Shown: one piece after another, positions 59,413 through 64,000 of the stretch
Position numbering within the stretch: the first letter of the stretch is position 1
How the letters are laid out: the number at the start of each line of letters is the position of its first letter
Assembly (NCBI RefSeq): GCF_964340395.1
Contig: NC_135552.1
Location: 8,178,494-8,242,493, forward strand
Direction: 5' to 3'
Length of the DNA: 64,000 bases
DNA from: Glandiceps talaboti
Taxonomy: Eukaryota; Hemichordata; Enteropneusta; Spengelidae
The notes under the pieces: generated by a model
The model's input: only the letters and a program-made list of their open reading frames with translations
The model's database searches: none
What the model was told of the DNA's origin: nothing
Translations under genes and position numbers: made by a program

Positions 59413-60728
59413 GACACTTCTCTTCTGCAGACATACACACGTGTGTATATATGAATAATATACAATACAAACACACTATATATGAATATTTCAAGCTGAG
59501 TGTGGGAAACAGACTTCCGTGAAAGCCCACACTTCATTTTAGGGTAAAGTACGTGAATGCCTTCAGGGCCAACATTAATCCCAATGTTTTGTTTGAGAAT
59601 TAAAAGACTGTTATGAATGGTAAGTCAACCATTGAAAACAGTATTGAAAGTTAAGACAACGTATAAAATTTATAGTACTAGAGGAGGGTTTATACACCAT
59701 CTCAGGGTTCTGCCCAAGCCTTTGTGTGAACAATAGTGAGTATTCTCCTATGAGTTCTACATCTACCAGACAATACTAGTAGACAATTTGCATTACAATA
59801 ATTCAATGCTGTGAATCATTCTGAGTATTATTTATTATTCCTCAATATTTTTCTTTGTTCGGCCATTGGAAATACAAGTGACATACATGTGTAAGGGACC
59901 TTTCACTACACAAGTGACTTAAGGGGTCTTGTCACTAGGAGTCAGAGATGAGTCATGACAGAAAAAGCTCTTGTGTTTTCTGACCGGATAAAAGTATCGG
60001 AGAATAGTATATATATTACATGCATACCTGTGAGAGAGAAATTAATTGTAATTCTGAACATTTTGTCTTGTCTTGTACTTAAAGCACCACAGAACCAATT
60101 GACATACATTTATGACTTAGAACAATCAAGGTAAAACCTTTCTGTCACAACTAAATGTATAAATGAAGACAAATGTTTAGATGTTATTTCCCAATATTTT
60201 TCTTTGTTCAGCCAAAGAAAATATGAGTGACCTAAGGGGGCTTTGTCACCACAAAGTTGCTAGATGAGTAGTGACATCCCTTAGGTTACAAGTTCCAACT
60301 TAATGAAAAAAAAATATTGGCAAATAACATGATATTAATAATACCAGTGCCAGTAATATCAAAGAAAAATTAGGGAAAGTAATTTTGAATGTTTTTATTG
60401 ATGTTTTGAACATAGCAGAACCAGTGACATCAACACACATTGTTGTGACATATACAATGTATGTGTGTTGTAGAATGACCAGAGTATAGATTCCATATTT
60501 TTTGTTCAACTTGGCCTGTGTATGGTACATGTATAATGGGAATTATATGATATCCCTGTCAAAGTTTGATTTATAAAACATTGATTGAGTAAAAGTTGAA
60601 TGTTTCAAGTCAAATGAGAAAGTGTGCATTGTCATCCTGTAGAACAGCCAGAATTTAAAAAGTGAATGCATTCTGAATGTTCCACTGTACATGTACATGT
60701 ACGATGATGTAGAGATACTATCTGCAGA

Positions 60729-61648
60729 CATCTGGTGAAGACGTATATGTTATTTGCCAAATACCGTTCCATATCTTGCTGCGAGAGGTATTTTTTCTGG
60801 TATAACGGAGAGCCGGAGGCGAGCCGTTATACCAGAAAAATTACCTCGAGCAGCAAGATGTGGAACAGTATTTGGCAAATAACATACTTATACGTCACCT
60901 GCGACTATGAATCCATTTTTGAATGTCTAAAAATGCTGTTTCATGTTAAAATAAAATCACTTCCGCGTTATACATGTACTGTCGAGCGTAGTATCATGCA
61001 CCTCTCTGATAACTGCAATGCGGTTGTTTACATGTCAGCCTTAACTTTATCATCCAATCAGAGTGCGCGTTTGCTCAGTAGTATGACGTAATGTTTACTA
61101 TTTGCATATCACTCAGCGATTTATTCAAACTTAATAACCATCAGCTGAAAAATGAGTGCGTCTTTGTTTTGCGTACTGTATTCCATTAAATGTACATAAA
61201 TGTTCGTGATATGCTTTGTTGTTCTAGTTAAGCAAAAATTACACCCTTTGTGGTGGTAATTTTCATATCCTTCATAAATTTAGGAATTCATGTTTACGAT
61301 CGCGTGACGACCGTGCGTTCGCCGTCACTGGACTTTCACGGTTGTGTGTGGAATTTTTGACTATTTCCCTGTGACATGAAAAGTACAGTTCAAAGACTTG
61401 TTACAATGTATAAAACGGTGATATTTTGTTCCATTGACAACAAATTTGGCATTGGAAATGCTGGTTATAGCTCGATCTCTAGTTGTCTGCTAGATTTGTT
61501 TACAAGGGGACATGTAGTGATCACGTGATACAACAAGCAAAAATACGGCTGTTGGTGAAAAATACGCCTGTGTATCTGCAGGCTCTCGACCAATCAGAAT
61601 GCGAGATTGGAGACAGGTGACGTATAAACTCAATCATCTGGTGAAGAC
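60729..61648. mobile_element. Insertion with 14-bp direct-repeat flanks and a terminal hairpin
   Basis: CATCTGGTGAAGAC occurs at 60729-60742 and 61635-61648, bracketing about 890 bp. The left end is a large imperfect hairpin (arms 60741-60808 and 60824-60894; 15-bp loop). TTATACGTCACCTG just right of the hairpin (60889-60902) is the reverse complement of CAGGTGACGTATAA near the right end (61615-61628). The interior is CpG-richer than its surroundings (ACGATCGCGTGACGACCGTG at about 61300). It encodes no recognised protein. It lies in LNX intron 1, 160 bp before exon 2. Confidence 0.7.
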
Positions 61649-61808
61649 TTTGATATATTTGATGTGTATACATTGTTCAGGAATATTCTTGAATCAAAAC
61701 ATCCAACAAAGATTACAATGAGATGGCCTTGGTCATATCAGCTTACTATTGAATGTGTAGTGTGAGGCCACATGCATTATTGTTCTTGTTTCTGTGTATT
61801 TTTTGCAG

Positions 61809-62014
61809 ACTACTTGACAAACTGAGAGTGGTGTGTCCTAACTCTAGCTACTGCACAGATGTGATGGCAAGATGTGACCTTGAAGCTCATTTGAGTCACC
61901 GGTGTCACGGTTCCCCATCCTACTGTGACAACCAACCACTGGGCTGCTCTTTTACAGGCCCTAGGATCCTGCTTGATTGCCATAGATTAGAATGTTCTTT
62001 CAGAGAACAAAAAG
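61809..62014 (+). CDS. LNX: LNX, second coding exon (cysteine/histidine zinc-finger region)
   Basis: The acceptor TTTTTGCAG precedes A/CTACTTGACAAACTG. Joining to the first exon restores a Lys codon and yields [14 protein letters not shown], matching the LNX segment after the RING, which in vertebrates is of the form VNKLLNKLLVTCP. The exon encodes 68 residues with a Cys/His-rich TRAF-type zinc-finger-like pattern ([36 protein letters not shown]), then ends AAAG before gtatgt at 62015 (phase 1). The next exons lie beyond the window or in unrecognised sequence to its right. Confidence 0.88.
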
Positions 62015-62147
62015 GTATGTTACAAGGAGTTACTAACAATCCCTTGGTACTTGAGCTTAGAGTCTAATTGTGACTTCCAAATGTGTCACTATCTCTCTCT
62101 TGAGGTACCAGGAGAGAGGTGATGAAGGGATTTAGAACATGTTTCAT

Positions 62148-62250
62148 GAGTACAGTACAATACAATATAGCGCAGTGCAGGACAACACAGTGCAGCACAA
62201 CACAACACAACACAGTACAGCAGTGTGCAATACAGTACTGTACAGTATGT
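62148..62250. repeat. Degenerate (ACAGT)/(ACAAC) pentamer tract
   Basis: AGTACAGTACAATACAAT followed by GCAGT/ACAAC variants. It is a decayed microsatellite like those at 2885 and 31.6 kb. Confidence 0.8.
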
Positions 62251-63048
62251 TTATGTGTACAGTAAGCGTAACACTTCTTGATTGTCACTCTGTTTGATAC
62301 AGTGTAAATTAAGATCCAAGCTGTCACAAAAAGTAATATGTCATCAGTATACATGTATGTTAGCAACTAGAAGGGTTAATGCCTGCACCAGCACCATGTT
62401 AATTCTGGTCTAACAAGTTGGAAAGAGATTCTTGAAACGTACTTCTACAACCGTGTTTTCATCATTATAGCCTTCATTCTAATTGAATAGAGTACATGTA
62501 CATGTATGTCATGTGTCGTAATAAAAGCTGGTCAATATATAACAAGAAATATAATTATATTATAGAAATATGACATCATTCATAGCTCTTGGATGATTAG
62601 TTTTGATTTTTGTTTTCCGTTAATTTTAGACTAAATATCAAACTTTGCTCCAGACAGGATATTTTGAGAAACGTTACAAAACAGAGAGTGAAATTCTGCA
62701 TCAGAGATAAATATTTTAGATAAAGAAAAGCTGAAGGGTAACATGATAAGATATTCATATCACTCCAGTCTTTCTTCATATCAAGTAACTGTCAGCGCAT
62801 AACTATAAACTAGTGACACAGAAAACAATATCGTGAAATAGTCATAATTAAACTTATTATTTATGTCATATACAAAAAGGTCACGTTTGATGTGACCTTT
62901 TTGTGTGCCAAACTACAAACCTTAGACAAGTTGAAATGAGATGCTCCATTTACACTCAATACTGGAAGTGAATAAGGGAACATCACACAGACTGCAGGAA
63001 ATAATAAGCATTTTCTTTTAACTTTCACCCTATTAATACATTATGTGA

Positions 63049-63895
63049 TTCTAGTCTAGTGCTAACCATGGTATCAAATCTCAAGATCTCTCTTTAGTCT
63101 AGTGCTATCTGTGGCCTCAAATCTCAAGATCTCTCTTTAGTCTAGTGCTAACTGTGGCCTCAAATCTCAAGATCTCTCTTTAGTCTAGTGCTAACCGTGG
63201 CATCAAATCTCAAGATCTCTCTTTAGTCTAGTGCTAACCGTGGCATCAAATCTCAAGATCTCTCTTTAGTCTAGTGCTAACCGTGGCATCAAATCTCAAG
63301 ATCTCTCTTTAGTCTAGTGCTAACCGTGGCATCAAATCTCAAGATCTCTCTTTAGTCTAGTGCTAACCGTGGCATCAAATCTCAAGATCTCTCTTTAGTC
63401 TAGTGCTAACCTTGGTATCAAATCTCAAGATCTCTCTTTAGTCTAGTGCTAACCGTGGCATCAAATCTCAAGATCTCTCTTTAGTCTAGTGCTATCTGTG
63501 GCCTCAAATCTCAAGATCTCTCTTTAGTCTAGTGCGAACTGTGGTATCAAATCTCAAGATCTCTCTCTTTAATCTAGTGCTAACTGTGGTATCAAATCTC
63601 AAGATCTCTCTTTCGTCTAGTGCTAACCTTGGCATCAAATCTCAAGATCTACATCTAGTCTAGTGCTATCCATGGCATCAATCTCAAGATCTACATCTAC
63701 ATCTACATGTAGTCTAGTGCTATCCATGGCATCACATCTCAAGATCTCTCTTCAGTCTAGTGCTACATGTAACCGTGGCATCGAATCTCGAGATCTCTCT
63801 TTAGTCTAGTACTAACCGTGGCATCGAATCTCAAGATCTCTCTTTTAGTCTAAATCTCAAGATCTCTCTTTAGTCTAGAGCTACATTGTACATGT
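63049..63895 (+). repeat. 43-bp minisatellite
   Basis: About 19 units of TCTAGTGCTAACCGTGGCAT plus CAAATCTCAAGATCTCTCTT and TAG. The central units (about 63180-63420) are nearly identical and the edges are diverged, with inserted ACATCTACATC and ACATGTA pieces at the right. The region 62270-63040 has nothing supported apart from GAGTACATGTACATGTATG-type palindromes and a short hairpin at 62875-62905 (AAAAAGGTCACGTTTGATGT, GACCTTTTTG). Confidence 0.95.
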
Positions 63896-64000
63896 ATCAG
63901 TAGCATTGAATCTCAAGATGATTTGATAGCATGGGTAGGTCTGGACTGGTGTGATTGAAACTGTTCCTCCATATTTAAGTGAAGGTCCTTGCCATCGACA

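Overview
This is a eukaryotic nuclear window: AT-rich, intron-containing, full of microsatellites and transposon remains, with no operons or ribosome-binding sites. The gene content fits an invertebrate metazoan: a mitochondrial Twinkle helicase, the RING and zinc-finger exons of an LNX-type ubiquitin ligase, and a secreted TGF-beta-like precursor. Penelope-type retroelements, a tRNA-derived SINE and very frequent TACATGTA palindromes in the right half suggest a marine deuterostome or lophotrochozoan. I cannot name the species from sequence alone.

Layout. 1-9 kb: a direct duplication of a roughly 2.5 kb block (copies start at or before base 6 and at 5056), with a dead hAT-type transposase between the copies and a truncated Penelope element with a hammerhead-ribozyme-like core abutting the second copy. 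9.4-13.8 kb: a complete, very young LTR retrotransposon on the minus strand (two 968-bp LTRs, GTAT target-site duplication) with no recognisable gag or pol. 13.9-17.2 kb: a compact three-exon minus-strand gene with a TATA box, signal peptide, prodomain-like region, cysteine-containing C-terminus and poly(A) signals. This divergent TGF-beta-superfamily-like ligand is the most interesting gene here. 18-32 kb: mostly repeats (609-bp TIR element, 331-bp near-perfect palindrome, SINE, 42-bp and 20-bp minisatellites, pentamer tracts, a second Penelope remnant) plus weak evidence for an unidentified minus-strand gene at 23.8-28.9 kb.

33.2-35.2 kb: Twinkle (TWNK) on the minus strand, 656 codons in one uninterrupted exon. 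35.5-37.0 kb: an inverted-repeat-bounded array of 54-bp repeats. 37.7-38.4 kb: a CpG-rich stretch that could be a divergent promoter for TWNK (leftward) and LNX (rightward). 51.9-62.0 kb: the first two coding exons of LNX on the plus strand, separated by a 9.6-kb intron. The PDZ-coding exons must lie beyond the window. 63.0-63.9 kb: a 43-bp minisatellite.

The genes do not form an obvious pathway. TWNK acts in the mitochondrion on mtDNA, LNX is a cytoplasmic or membrane-associated ubiquitin ligase, and the TGF-beta-like protein would be secreted. Much of the window is repeat or has no feature I can support.
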